Source: Phaeodactylum tricornutum CCAP 1055/1 (lineage: Eukaryota; Bacillariophyta; Bacillariophyceae; Surirellales; Neidiaceae). Taken from it: a stretch of DNA of 64,000 nucleotides. The stretch is from NCBI RefSeq assembly GCF_000150955.2, contig NC_011678.1:887518-951517 (forward strand), written 5' to 3'. Shown here piece after piece: positions 1-9,825 of the stretch. Both the position numbers and the translations under genes were made by a program. The notes under the pieces are model-generated. The model searched no databases, had not been told where the DNA came from, and saw only the letters and a list, made by a program, of their open reading frames with translations. Within the stretch, counting starts at the first letter, position 1. Every line of letters begins with the position of its first letter.

Positions 1-1289
1 GGTTCCACTTCCTTTGGACAGCGCAACACGAACGATTCAAAGCCCATGAAACAGGATTCACGCAACTCATTCGCCAAGGACGTGGTAGCCTCGTCATCAC
101 CTGCGAGAGTGCCTGAGTGAAGCTCTTCGCTGTCTGCGTCCTCATCTTGATCGTCGTCACCGGTAACAGCGTCGTCGGGATCGGTAAAGCGCAGGAAAAT
201 GGGCAGAATCCGATCGATTTGGGCCTGTCCGAGTCGGTGTCCGACGGCACCCGAAACGGTACACATGGTGCGAATTAAGGCACGGGTATCCCCAACTGGT
301 TCGCTCGACGCACTACTGTCGTTGGTGGCTGCGGTGATTGCACTGCCGGTCGGTTTTTCGGTTGTTCCTTGAAGCGCCGAACGTGTTTTGCGACGACCTT
401 CCTTCCCGAGACCACCGGCGCGTCCAATCTGACTCAACAAAGCCTCGACCATGCGCGTGAGGAGGGCATCGGAGAGTACCACTGACAGACACCCCATTGC
501 GGTACCGGTTCGCTTGCGGATAACGGGAGATGGCGAGCCGAGACACGCCAAGCACATTTGTAGGATGGGTTCGTGCTGGCGGGTGACCGATACGGAGGAA
601 TGTCCAAAACGCGTGAGCAAGTCCGTGAGCACATCGAGACACGCCAGAACTATTTCGTCGCCGTCGGATCCTGTTGCGTTGGTATTGGCGTTTATATTGG
701 CTTGGTTGGGGTTATGGGAGTTTTGACTTCCAACCCGAATCCCATCCAACAATCGTCCCACGAGTCGCTGCGAAACGCGATGGCCCATACTGGTGGGAAT
801 AGTTTTGACGAGAGTCCGCAGACCAATGGCGTACACATCCCGTAATTCCGATTTGCTCACGTCCAGGACTTGATCCGTCAAGGATTCGGCAATTTCCAAG
901 ACTTGCTCCTGTTGCACCGTTGTGAGGAGGACACCGAGGGTCTTGACGGCAATCGCCTGTACATCGTTGGACTTGTCGTGCAACAACCGCAGCACCGCTG
1001 TGCATATTTGTCGTTCCGTAGTGGCGTCCAGTCCCCCCGTGGGGAGATTGTGGTGATTGGCGGTGCTGTTGCTGTTGTTACGGTAGTTGGTGCTGATGCT
1101 CGCGGGGCTGCTGTTGGCACTGGAAGCTACACTCCCACTGCTGCAACGCTTGAGGACTTCACACAAATCCGACGTCGCCATGTAGCGTTCATCTTTGTCG
1201 TAGTGCTCGGTCTTTTTCAAAAGGGCAGCAATACTCACTTGTGGGGGCTGCTCGTGGCGACTGCCGACGGATCCGCGGCTTCCCGACAT
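1..1289 (-). CDS. CAND1: CAND1/TIP120 cullin-associated protein (partial, N-terminal part)
   Basis: The minus strand reads openly from an ATG at 1289 to the window edge (about 429 codons), so the gene runs off the left end. CAND1 binds unneddylated cullins and exchanges substrate-receptor modules of SCF ubiquitin ligases. The N-terminus has the family pattern: a LLKKTEHYDKDERYMATSDL-like first HEAT repeat, a 'DKSNDVQAIAVKTLGVLL' repeat, and 'ELRDVYAIGLRTLVKTIP'. Near the edge an acidic loop is followed by 'ANELRESCFMGFESFVLRCP', matching the region before the middle HEAT repeats of CAND1. Diatom-specific Ser/Asn-rich inserts lie around residues 50-75 and 290-320. No intron is needed in the visible part. 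Long plus-strand ORFs here (such as 870-1529) are antisense shadows. The identification rests on the family pattern, and the C-terminal two thirds are not visible. Confidence 0.88.
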   Translation of the reverse strand, partial: MSGSRGSVGSRHEQPPQVSIAALLKKTEHYDKDERYMATSDLCEVLKRCSSGSVASSANSSPASISTNYRNNSNSTANHHNLPTGGLDATTERQICTAVLRLLHDKSNDVQAIAVKTLGVLLTTVQQEQVLEIAESLTDQVLDVSKSELRDVYAIGLRTLVKTIPTSMGHRVSQRLVGRLLDGIRVGSQNSHNPNQANINANTNATGSDGDEIVLACLDVLTDLLTRFGHSSVSVTRQHEPILQMCLACLGSPSPVIRKRTGTAMGCLSVVLSDALLTRMVEALLSQIGRAGGLGKEGRRKTRSALQGTTEKPTGSAITAATNDSSASSEPVGDTRALIRTMCTVSGAVGHRLGQAQIDRILPIFLRFTDPDDAVTGDDDQDEDADSEELHSGTLAGDDEATTSLANELRESCFMGFESFVLRCPKEVE

Positions 1290-3025
1290 GATTGTTCCAG
1301 AAAATGCAGAAAAGTTCGATCGATGCTACCTAGAAATCTTCCAGAGCTCTCAAAGGCGTTGTTTACTCTTTTGCGAGCGACGGCAATAGGAAGGACTCGA
1401 AACGACAGAGATCGATCAATGGAGAGAAGAGCAGAGTTACTACTTGTGTGTCACGGTCAACAGTCGCTCATAAATAGAAATCCTGAGGGCTACCGGATTG
1501 CCAAACAGGTAACCTTCGCCGTGCCGTAGGGCGTCGGTAGGTAATCCTGCTATAGTCGAAATCCAAGTTAGGTGTTACTAAGTAGGGTTTCAAGCCCTCG
1601 AAGATCGCGCGCTGTTGCGATCGAGTCACTGAAAGTCAATCCGATCTCTCGTCGATATTCCGGGTATTTCCAGCAGGAGCATCCGGGGTTGGACACCTGG
1701 AGGTAGGTTACAGTTTGTCGACTCTTAACGGTAAAATCGACACCGAGATTCCCGGAGCCTTCCCGCCAAAATAGGCACGAACTAACGGTCGAGACCTTTG
1801 TCACCATGGATCCACACGTGCCGTACCGTACCGTACCGTACCTACTGTCAGAAGTGGTGCTCAGGGACAGAAGCATTCGGTGGTCCCCACAGTAGACTAC
1901 CATGACAAAAGAACCGCTCACTGTCTGCTCTGGCTAGAAGCATTCCGTATCGAAGGGAGACTCGTAGCCTTCTGACGAGAGCCGGAAAATGACGCTTTGT
2001 TGGAATGATTGTCTTTAACGAGACCTTCAACAGACTAGGTTCAATATGTGGAACGAAAGTTTACGCGCGACTGTAGTTGCTTCTCCCGGTTACCACGCCA
2101 GCTTTATCCTCATAGTAAGAGAAATTTAAGTTTTTATGGCGAAAGTACTGTCCTTCATCTCAGCCACCCTAGCCGTTGGAGGCTTTTGCCTGCAGAATGT
2201 ACTCGTGAACCTCCCTTGCAAACTCTCCAATGTATCCTACTGAGCGACTCTACCGCCAGAAGAAACTGTTAAGAAGCCATGATAATTGTATGGATCCTCT
2301 ACCGCTACGGTTGGACGCCAGTCGGGGACGCACAAAGTCTTCAGATTGGGCGAGTGGTAATTGCTCAGTAAGCGAGATCCCTTGTACTTCCGATTGCATC
2401 AGAGACAAACATGAGCCTTTTACGCAGCCTTTAAAGATAGCTGGGTTTTGTCCTTTGGTGTCGACCTGCATGCAGTTTACGATTGCCCACGCCTATTGTC
2501 TCTCCTTGCAGGCATTACTGGGGCTCAAAGGCGCTGCCAATCTAACTCTAAAAGAGAACTTTCAATGAAGAACGGGACACGTGGCGTCTTCTGTTGTTTC
2601 ATCAGGATGGTGGTTTGTGCGGTTGCCATGGCCTTCCTATCCATAAGTAAATCCCTACCAGTAGGCGTGTGTCAACGAATTATTGCGCCGTAAGCTCTTT
2701 GAGTCAAGAATGCAGTTTTTCAACAGAACCAGGATGGATGGAACAATGGACATTGCCTCCAAGTTGTCAGGTCTAGCTAGACTCGGCACAATGGTAGTTT
2801 TAAATTTTTTGCAGAAACGTTTGCCAACCGTAGTGGCGGTATGATTTGAATTTTACAGTTAGTCACCAACAGAAAGGACTCACTGTCAGGGTCACATGAC
2901 CGTCCCGGAAAAAGTCAAAAACAACCAGAATGACGGTTGTCGCAAAAAACGAAAACCTCTTTCCGTTGAGCACAATATCGCGTAGTTACACACACACACA
3001 CATATCTCAATTCTTGACGAGCATC
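1290..3025. other. Intergenic region between divergent CAND1 and CAP
   Basis: This 1.7 kb must hold the promoters of CAND1 (leftward) and CAP (rightward). A perfect (CCGTA)x4 micro-repeat lies at 1821-1840. A CACTGTCAGGGTCACATGAC stretch at 2881-2900 resembles motifs in front of other genes in this window. A CA dinucleotide run lies at about 2990-3002, just before the CAP start. Open frames of 60-117 codons occur (such as 1568-1921 minus and 2230-2568 plus), but they show no recognisable domain and I did not accept them. Confidence 0.5.
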
Positions 3026-4764
3026 ATGTCGTCTGTAAAGTCGTTGGCTGGACTAGATCCTCTCAAGGACCTGTTAGGGGATGTGCTCACCCGTCTAGAA
3101 GCCTTGGAAAGCAAGGTTGGAGGCGGTGCGCCAATTGTCCCCTCTCCCCCCGCCTCTATGCCTCATGGTGGTACGTCTATTTCTATGAGACTCTATGCAC
3201 TGCCGTCTCTAGCGCCATTCTTTGTCACGCTGCGCAGAATCATCGTCCGTAGTCAGTAGTTAGTTGAATTTAGAGCATTACTCATGCCAATTCCTCATCC
3301 TTTTGCAATCTCGTTTGTTGCAGTCGCCGGGGAAGCCCCTGCCGTCAAAGCCTACGACGCCTACGTCAAGAGTGCTGTCGTTCCTTTGGCACAAACGTGC
3401 GATGATCTCGGAGGTCTGAAGAACATGGGTCAACTGCTTCAAGACGCATGGGAAGGCGTCCGCGTCGTCGTTGTGCTCGCGTCCCGTTCGAAAGCGCCAA
3501 CGGATGACTTGGCGACTGCGTTGGGTCCCCACTTGGCGGCCACGCAGAACGCCGTCAAGAGCATTCGCAATCTAAGACTAGACCGGGAATGGGACTGCCA
3601 CTACAAAGCCATTGTCGAATTGCTTGCCTGCCTTTCTTGGATTCTGTACAGGGCACCTCAGGCCCTGCCAGCTGGTTGCGTCAAGGAAGCTTTGGGCAGC
3701 GCAGAATTCTGGTCCAATAGGATTCGTAAGGATTACAAGGGAAAAGATGACCAACAAATTGCCTTTTGCGATAATTTGAAAAAAGCTATTGCGGAATTGG
3801 TGGACTATATCAACGAGTATCACAAAACGGGCTTGACCTGGAACCCCCGAGGTATTAGTTTGGTCGAAGCCGCTATTCGACTCAGCGACGATCCCATCGA
3901 ACAACCCGATCCAAAGTCACCTTTGCAGAAGCGGCATCCGACCCTGGGTGCCGTTGCTGGTGGAGGGAACCTACTCGGTCTCATGGGCGAGCTCAACAAG
4001 CGCAAAAATTCTGATGGCAGCTCGGCAGCAACGGGATTGAAACACGTAAGTCACTTTGACCCTCCGGAATCGCCATGTTCGGCACAGAATTTGACTGACA
4101 CTGACCTGTCAACCGTCCATTGCAGGTTTCGAAAGATCAACAAACTTGGCGTAAGGAATACAAAAAGCCATCCGAAAATGGTAGCTTGCCGTCGGTTCCG
4201 GATTTGGAGGGACCCAAATCGGTGGCACTCAAGAAAAAGAAGACCCCACTCCAAGGTTTGCCAATTTTTGAGTACCAGGACCGAGGATTTAAATGGGTGG
4301 TCGAAAATCACACCAAGGAGTCTGTCATTCGGGAGGCGTCCAAGGACGGCATTCTGACTGTAGATACCACGGATTCGAAGCAGCAAGTCTATCTATACAA
4401 CTGCGAAGGAGTCACAGTCATTGTCAAGGGCAAATTTAAATCCTTGATTCTCGACAAGTGCACGTCGTGTTCGGTCATCTTTGATACAATTATTTCGTCC
4501 ACGGAAACAGTGAATTGCAAAAAGGTGAAGTTTCAGGTCAATGGAATTTGTCCAGCTTTTACAATTGACAAGACGGTCAACATTTTGATCTGGCTGAGTA
4601 AGGAATCCTTGTCGGTCACCAACTTTACGACCAGTCTGAGTTCGGAAATGAACGTGAGTTTTCCCGATGGAGAAGACGTGAAAGAGCTTCCTATTCCGGA
4701 GCAATTTGTGCACAAGCTTGTGGACGGTGTTGTGACTAGCGATGTGTCTGATCTCTATCACTAG
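3026..4764 (+). CDS. CAP1: Adenylyl cyclase-associated protein (CAP/Srv2), actin regulator
   Basis: Three exons: 3026-3170, 3324-4045 and 4126-4764, giving about 501 residues. Phases agree at both introns (donors GTACGT and GTAAGT, acceptors CAG). CAP recycles cofilin-bound G-actin and promotes nucleotide exchange on actin. The N-terminus 'LAGLDPLKDLLGDVLTRLEALES' is the short oligomerising helix. Residues from about 60 to 230 are the helical folded domain (HFD), with 'FWSNRIRKDYKGKD' and 'YIKEYHKTGLTWNP'-type signature segments. A short linker follows. The C-terminal 160 residues are the beta-helical CARP domain, with 'NCEGVTVIVKGKFKSLILDKC' and a final 'EQFVHKL'. The Pro-rich linker typical of animal CAP is very reduced here. 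Length is close to the family norm. The start ATG was chosen because it opens the oligomerisation helix. The next gene lies about 800 bp downstream on the same strand. Confidence 0.93.
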
Positions 4765-5567
4765 GTACCACATCTCAGCCGGTGCCAACTAATTGTAGAT
4801 GTTAAAAGACGTTATCACTTCTCCTGTTGCGCAATAGAGAGATTTGCATTTTCCAAGTCTATGGTCAATCGCTTACTGTCAATCGCAGATGACAACGCGG
4901 CGCCGATGTGGTCTGTGCCGTATCCTGAGGACTACTATCGAACGCATTGCAATGCCGCAGTCTGTAGTGTGCATTGGTGACGCTTGGCAGTAAAAGAGTC
5001 GCTGATTGGCTCTATCGGGATTAATGTTTTGGCGAGCTCACGCACAGGCGCAAAGGATAGAGATGGATGTCAATAAACTTGTTCTTTCGTTGGGATTATC
5101 TGCTAGGTATCGCTGTCATTGATTCCATTGTTTGCTTTGTTTGGAAGGCCGGCCCGGCCGGCCGGCTGGAAGAACACAGGATGAGAAATGTCCGACTGTG
5201 AAAGGAACTGACTGCGACTGCGACTGCGACGGCGTAGGATTGCCACACGTTTATGTATGCGTACGGCGGGTGTGCCAAGTGGTTCGTTTCACCTGTCCGC
5301 TTCCGGGTACTTATTGGAAATCCTTATCCTCCCGTTTTGGAAATTCTCACCACCCTTGATTTTGGGGGAGTTTTTTTTAGATGGCATATACCTCACGGTA
5401 CGGGGGGAAGAAGGAGCCGTCCTTCCTCCGTACAGAGACTACCATAACCTACCCGATAGAGGGTCACACACAGTCCACGAAACCCGTAATCGTCGCCGTG
5501 TCCCACAAAATCCCCCTTCTGTTTGGATATTTTTCTGTTCGGGATTTCGAACGACACGAACGAGATC
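4765..5567. other. Intergenic region before the AT-hook gene
   Basis: An 800 bp gap between two plus-strand genes, holding the CAP 3' end and the promoter of the next gene. It contains a GC-only block of GGCC/GGCCGG units at 5147-5166 and a short CTGCGA repeat at about 5211-5229. No convincing ORF or RNA gene was seen. Confidence 0.5.
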
Positions 5568-7194
5568 ATGAGTTCCTCATCCTACCATGAGCATCCTCAC
5601 CACAATCCCGATCACTTTGTGGTAACGACTAACGCTTCTTTGCCACACGCGCAATCCGCGGAAGACGACGACGACGATGTCGACGCGGAAGAGGAGGAAG
5701 ATATTTCGGATGGCGAAGACGATTCCAACCATTTGCACGACGATCATCAACACACGGATTCCAAGAACATCGTCAAAAAGTTTCCGCGTATGCATGTGCT
5801 GCTGACCCCGCAATACGAACCGGTACGTCGCCTTTCGATACATCGTTGGCAAGGAAGCTGGAGTGTTTACACTTATGCCGCGTTGAAGTAGACACTGGAC
5901 GGATCTGAGATAGCCGAGCTGTGCATCATCTCCCGAAATTCTTCCCATCAATCCGCTCAGCTTTCGCCAGTGAACGCCCCATACAACCAACACACACACA
6001 TGCACAAGATGTACTACATGGAGAACATGTTCAAACCAACATTCTTTGATGTATACTCACTGACCTGATCGTCGTCATCCCCTTTAGCTCTTGGCAGCCC
6101 TTTTGGAAAACGTCGAAAACTCCGGATGCGCAGCCATGATCTCTTCGGGTGCCAACTCACCCTGGCAAGTGGCCTTTGACGCAACCTTCTCGGGAATTGC
6201 CGCGACCTTCTCGTCCAAACCCGTCGGCAAGAACCGCTGCCAAAAGTTCCGTAAGAAAACGGTCCAAATTTGGGAAGCCATGGAAAGAGCTATTCGACTC
6301 GGTGAAAAATCGGAGACGCACCCCTTGTACCGGCTCGCCATGAAGCAGCTCGCGACCTACCGGAGTTTGGCGACGCCTACGGCGACCGGCAAACGGGGAC
6401 GTCCGCGCAAAGTGGATCAGGAATCCTGGTTACAACAGGCCCGCCACGTTGCGGGCCTTTCGGCATGTGTACCGGATATGTATGGTACCGCGACGACGTC
6501 GACAACTACCGCCGCGTCCGTAAGCACAACCACAACACCGCGAATGGTCGATGCCAATCGTGGAGTTACCTCATCCACGGGAAAGGACGTGCACTTTGCC
6601 AATCTCAACAACGCAATGTTGGACGTTTGGAAATCGAGTCTGCTACGCCTAGAAACTGCCTTGGCGAAAAATCAAGCACCCGTCTTGCCGAGTCCCTTGC
6701 ACGAACTGCACCAAATCAAGTCTCGCACGACGAATCCAGAAGAGCTCGAGTTGCTGGAACCACACTACCAGCATGCGCTTGGTAATTTTTTGACACAAGC
6801 GGCCACCCAAGCGGCGACCAGTGCGCATCCCGCCATGCTCCCGAGTCTACTCGAAGGATTGGATGCGTTGCGACAACAGGTCCCACACGATCAGGCTACC
6901 TTGACGTCGATTCAGTATACGTACACGAACGTGTTGCGCACGTACTTGCAGCTCCTTCATCCGAGTCTGCCGAACGCAGCCGCGACACCAATGACCGCCG
7001 GTACCGACGCTCCGCTGCGCAAAAAGAAGCGCTCACTTCCTTTGGTGCCGCTCCCTGCCGACCTCGCGGCTCGGCACAAGGATGACGAAGCCGAACGGAA
7101 TGACGTGGCTCTCCACGACGGGAACATTCAACACCAGGACATGATGCTAAGCGAAGGAGAGGTTTCTCATCACCAAAATAGTCAAATGCTATAA
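5568..7194 (+). CDS. Putative nuclear protein with acidic N-terminus and AT-hook
   Basis: Two exons, 5568-5822 and 6088-7194, joined in phase 0 through a 265 nt GTACGT...TTTAG intron, give about 453 residues. The ATG at 5568 is the first Met of the frame. Residues 25-55 are a run of Asp/Glu with a His-rich stretch after it. Exon 2 opens with an Ala/Leu-rich helix, then a basic segment 'KNRCQKFRKKTVQIWEAMERA'. At about residues 187-193 lies KRGRPRK, a classic AT-hook core (GRP flanked by basics), which binds the minor groove of AT-rich DNA. A Thr/Ser-rich linker and a long helical region follow, with a second basic patch 'RKKKRSLP' near residue 395 that could be a nuclear localisation signal. 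I do not recognise the family beyond the AT-hook. A role in chromatin or transcription is inferred. It converges on the release-factor gene 390 bp downstream. Confidence 0.7.
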
Positions 7195-7584
7195 AGGGAC
7201 TTGCGTCTAAACAAACGTTGTTGCTAGCCGTAAATGGTATTATTGGTGTACTCTAAGTGTGGAAGTCAAAGATTAGTTGCGTAAAACTCCCATCCAATTC
7301 TGGGTTTAAGCAACCTCAAGGATTGTGACTAAGGTTCACAGATGGGCGTCACAAATGTTCCGATTGTCTCGTCTTGTCCACTACGCCATCTCACCTTTTT
7401 CGCGCATTCGTCCGACCCTTGTGTGCGTTACGGAGAAATTCGTTGCCATTGCTGCACCTTTGGAACCTTTTGCCTCGCATCCTTTCGCATGCGTTCTCAT
7501 GCGTTCTGATCCGGTTGGGTTTGCTCCGAATACGTACTTCTAACGTGCATCTTCGTGTCGAAAACGGAGCAACACTGCGATTGA
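7195..7584. other. Convergent intergenic spacer
   Basis: This 390 bp lies between the 3' ends of the AT-hook gene and the release-factor-like gene. Only terminator and UTR sequence is expected. I saw no gene in it. Confidence 0.5.
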
Positions 7585-8355
7585 TCAGAAGTCCACCGGT
7601 CTCCGTCCTTGTTTGACGAGACTGCGTTTCCGCTTGAAATCTTTGCGTTGTTCCTTGGTCTTGACGGATATTCCGGTGCGGATGCTCCGTTCTTTGGGTC
7701 GTTCCCACGCTTGTCGAATCATGTTGCGCAATTTGTCGACGGCTGTCTTGCGATTGGCGGATTGTGTGCGGTGTTCCGACACTTGCATGACGAGGTACTG
7801 TTCCTTACTGACCCGATGACGCTGTTGTTGTTCGAGGCGTTGACGCACTTCGGTGGGAACCCAGGTCATACCGGGCAAATACAATTTGATTTGCACGCAC
7901 GTGTTGACCTTGTTGACGTTTTGTCCGCCGGCTCCGCCACTACGGATGAAGGAGAATTCGAGTTGACTTTCGGGAACGTGAATGGTGTGGGGGACGTTCC
8001 AATCGTCCACGACGTTGTGGGACGCAAAAAGTCGCGTCGATACGATCGGCGTGGGGACCACACGAACGCCGAGATGGGGATACACACGGAGAGTGGGAAT
8101 GGAAGGAATGGTCCGGAGCGTGCGCGTGTAGGAAGCCACCATCCACGAAGTTGCGCAACGCACGAGCGTCATGACGAGCAAAACCACACGCAACGTATGT
8201 GTACACGAACGAATTCTGCTTGGGCTGCTAGTTTTGTGGTTTCTCGGAGACAAGTGGATCGACACGAATCGCATCCAGCCCATTTGGTCGAGCACGAGGT
8301 AACCAACGAACGAACAAAATGCAACGGTAAGCAAGGCACTCTTTGTGTACCCCAC
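7585..8355 (-). CDS. Organellar GGQ peptide release-factor-like protein (ICT1/ArfB type)
   Basis: Single exon of up to 256 residues. Proteins of this class hydrolyse peptidyl-tRNA on stalled organellar ribosomes and carry the catalytic GGQ domain without a codon-recognition domain. The segment 'FIRSGGAGGQNVNKVNT' contains the catalytic GGQ at about residues 145-147. The C-terminus is strongly basic ('KTKEQRKDFKRKRSLVKQGRR'), as in ICT1/ArfB, whose tail sits in the mRNA channel. The first 130 residues look like a targeting region. If translation starts at the ATG at 8172 (residue 62), the N-terminus 'MTLVRCATSWMVASYTRTLRTIP' resembles a mitochondrial presequence. The upstream ATG at 8355 gives a hydrophobic extension instead. 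I favour 8172 but cannot prove it. The gene is divergent from MsrA. The large plus-strand ORF 7609-8616 is its antisense shadow. Confidence 0.85.
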   Translation of the reverse strand: MGYTKSALLTVAFCSFVGYLVLDQMGWMRFVSIHLSPRNHKTSSPSRIRSCTHTLRVVLLVMTLVRCATSWMVASYTRTLRTIPSIPTLRVYPHLGVRVVPTPIVSTRLFASHNVVDDWNVPHTIHVPESQLEFSFIRSGGAGGQNVNKVNTCVQIKLYLPGMTWVPTEVRQRLEQQQRHRVSKEQYLVMQVSEHRTQSANRKTAVDKLRNMIRQAWERPKERSIRTGISVKTKEQRKDFKRKRSLVKQGRRPVDF

Positions 8356-8813
8356 TTATGGTGGCGGCCCTCACTCACTACTCTAGTCGAGTACTGTTTT
8401 GGCAGTGTGTTGTTGGTTGTGATGGTTGTTTCCGCATTCCGAGCGAATCACGGTCACCGTCGACGCAACGCAAGTTTCCATCGGCTGACGCTGACTACCC
8501 GGTGTGTGTGGCGATCAGACGACGGTAGAGAAATCCATTCCCTCAAAAAGACAACGCTGTGTGTGTCGTACGAGATCTTCTTCGAACACGTCAGTCACGA
8601 GTCACGAGAATGCTGATGCAATCCCGACACGGACTACGATAGCGAGAGTAGGCAAGGTAGATCCTCTTTGATATGATTTGTACACAACACGAGAGAGAAA
8701 TCGTACAGTTAACGAGGCATCTCTACAACTCTTTTTCCTCCGCTCTAGTGTAACACCCGCTGCCTCTACCTTTGTTGTCCTTCTTCTTTTGTGTTGTTTG
8801 TTGCGATCGATTC
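8356..8813. promoter_or_regulatory. Divergent promoter region, release-factor-like gene and MsrA
   Basis: Up to about 640 bp separate the two divergent starts (8172 or 8355, and 8814). The region holds both promoters. I could not assign a TATA box or a specific element. Confidence 0.4.
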
Positions 8814-9647
8814 ATGAAGATTCACCGTTCCGCCACTCTGCTGCTCGCTTCGGCCGCGTCGTCGGCCTACGCATTTTCCCTCACCGGCGGCAGTCGCCAC
8901 GGGGGTGCCTTTCTGGGTCGTTCCGTAGCCCGTCACGGCGTCCGTTACCCCACCGTAGCAACACGCCGTCCCGTATCGTCAACTGGCGTCACCATGATTC
9001 TCGACAAACTCTTTGGCAACAGCGGCGGCGGTGCCTACCAATCCCCCATTGCCTACGAGAATTTGGACTTTCCGGGTCCGGAACTAGCCGAATGCGCCCG
9101 CGACGGACGAGTGCCGGCCGTTTCTCCCTCTCAGCCGCACTTGCACTTGGCCACCTTTGCCGGGGGGTGTTTCTGGGGATTGGAACTGGCCTACCAGCGG
9201 GTCCCGGGCGTCGAGTATACCGCCGTGGGGTACGCGCAGGGTCCGGAAACAAACCCTACCTACAATCAAGTCTGCGCGGGGTCCACCGGACACACCGAAG
9301 CCGTCATGGTCTACTACAATCCCGACGAATGCCGTTACGAAGATTTGCTGGATACGTTTTTTGAAAGAGTCGACCCGACCACCGTCAACGGGCAAGGTGG
9401 GGATCGTGGGAAGCAATACCGGACTGGGGTATACTTTCACACGCCCGAGCAGGAACAAGTCGCCCAGGCACGATTCGCTGCGGAACAACCCAAGTACAAC
9501 CGACCCATGGCGTCGGAACTCAAGGCTGCCGCGCCCTTTTGGCCGGCCGAAAAGTACCACCAGCAGTATTTGGAAAAGGGTGGACGATTCAACCAACCCC
9601 AGAACGCCAACAAAGGCGCCACCGACACTATTCGGTGCTACGGATAA
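8814..9647 (+). CDS. MSRA: Plastid peptide-methionine (S)-S-oxide reductase MsrA
   Basis: Single exon, 277 residues. MsrA reduces methionine-S-sulfoxide in proteins, using thioredoxin as electron donor. 'ATFAGGCFWGLELAYQ' carries the catalytic Cys in the GGCFWG signature. 'GYAQGPETNPTYNQVCAGSTGHTEAV' and 'PAEKYHQQYL' are further family blocks. The C-terminal 'TIRCYG' supplies a candidate resolving Cys. The ATG at 8814 gives a signal peptide (Leu/Ala core) that ends in 'SSAYA|FSLTGG', the diatom ASAFAP-type cut with Phe at +1. An Arg/Ser-rich transit-peptide region follows, so import into the complex plastid stroma is likely. The family core begins only at about residue 110, leaving about 65 residues of extra sequence between transit peptide and core. 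The gene converges on the mitochondrial carrier gene 180 bp away. Confidence 0.95.
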   Translation: MKIHRSATLLLASAASSAYAFSLTGGSRHGGAFLGRSVARHGVRYPTVATRRPVSSTGVTMILDKLFGNSGGGAYQSPIAYENLDFPGPELAECARDGRVPAVSPSQPHLHLATFAGGCFWGLELAYQRVPGVEYTAVGYAQGPETNPTYNQVCAGSTGHTEAVMVYYNPDECRYEDLLDTFFERVDPTTVNGQGGDRGKQYRTGVYFHTPEQEQVAQARFAAEQPKYNRPMASELKAAAPFWPAEKYHQQYLEKGGRFNQPQNANKGATDTIRCYG

Positions 9648-9825
9648 TAACCAACAATATGAGTAGCGTTTGGAGTAAAGACCGTTGTCACGGAATGGGT
9701 AGGACTGATTTGCATGCATACGTATGCACCTGGTTGCAACTACTTTTTGGCTTGGTCTTGTGGTTGTTGCTATTGCTGCTGCTTACGGTAGGAAATTAAC
9801 AGTGTATAGGATCAAGGGCGACGTC

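Noticed and set aside
870-1529. Plus-strand ORF of 219 codons
   Set aside because: Lies opposite CAND1 and is Ala/Arg/Gly-rich with no domain. It is an antisense shadow of the coding strand.
2048-2693. Overlapping plus-strand ORFs in the CAND1/CAP spacer
   Set aside because: Short, overlapping, in different frames, and without recognisable domains.
5147-5166. GGCC/GGCCGG block as a possible CpG-type or mobile-element end
   Set aside because: Only 20 bases, no flanking duplication or inverted partner; treated as simple sequence.
5577-6005. Minus-strand ORF of 142 codons
   Set aside because: Overlaps exon 1 and the intron of the AT-hook gene; its Val/Ile-rich stretch is the complement of the Asp/Glu run.
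7609-8616. Plus-strand ORF of 335 codons
   Set aside because: Runs opposite the release-factor-like gene. Its composition reflects the complementary strand, and it has no fold-like sequence.
9084-9719. Minus-strand ORF of 211 codons
   Set aside because: Antisense to the MsrA core, which is certain on the plus strand.
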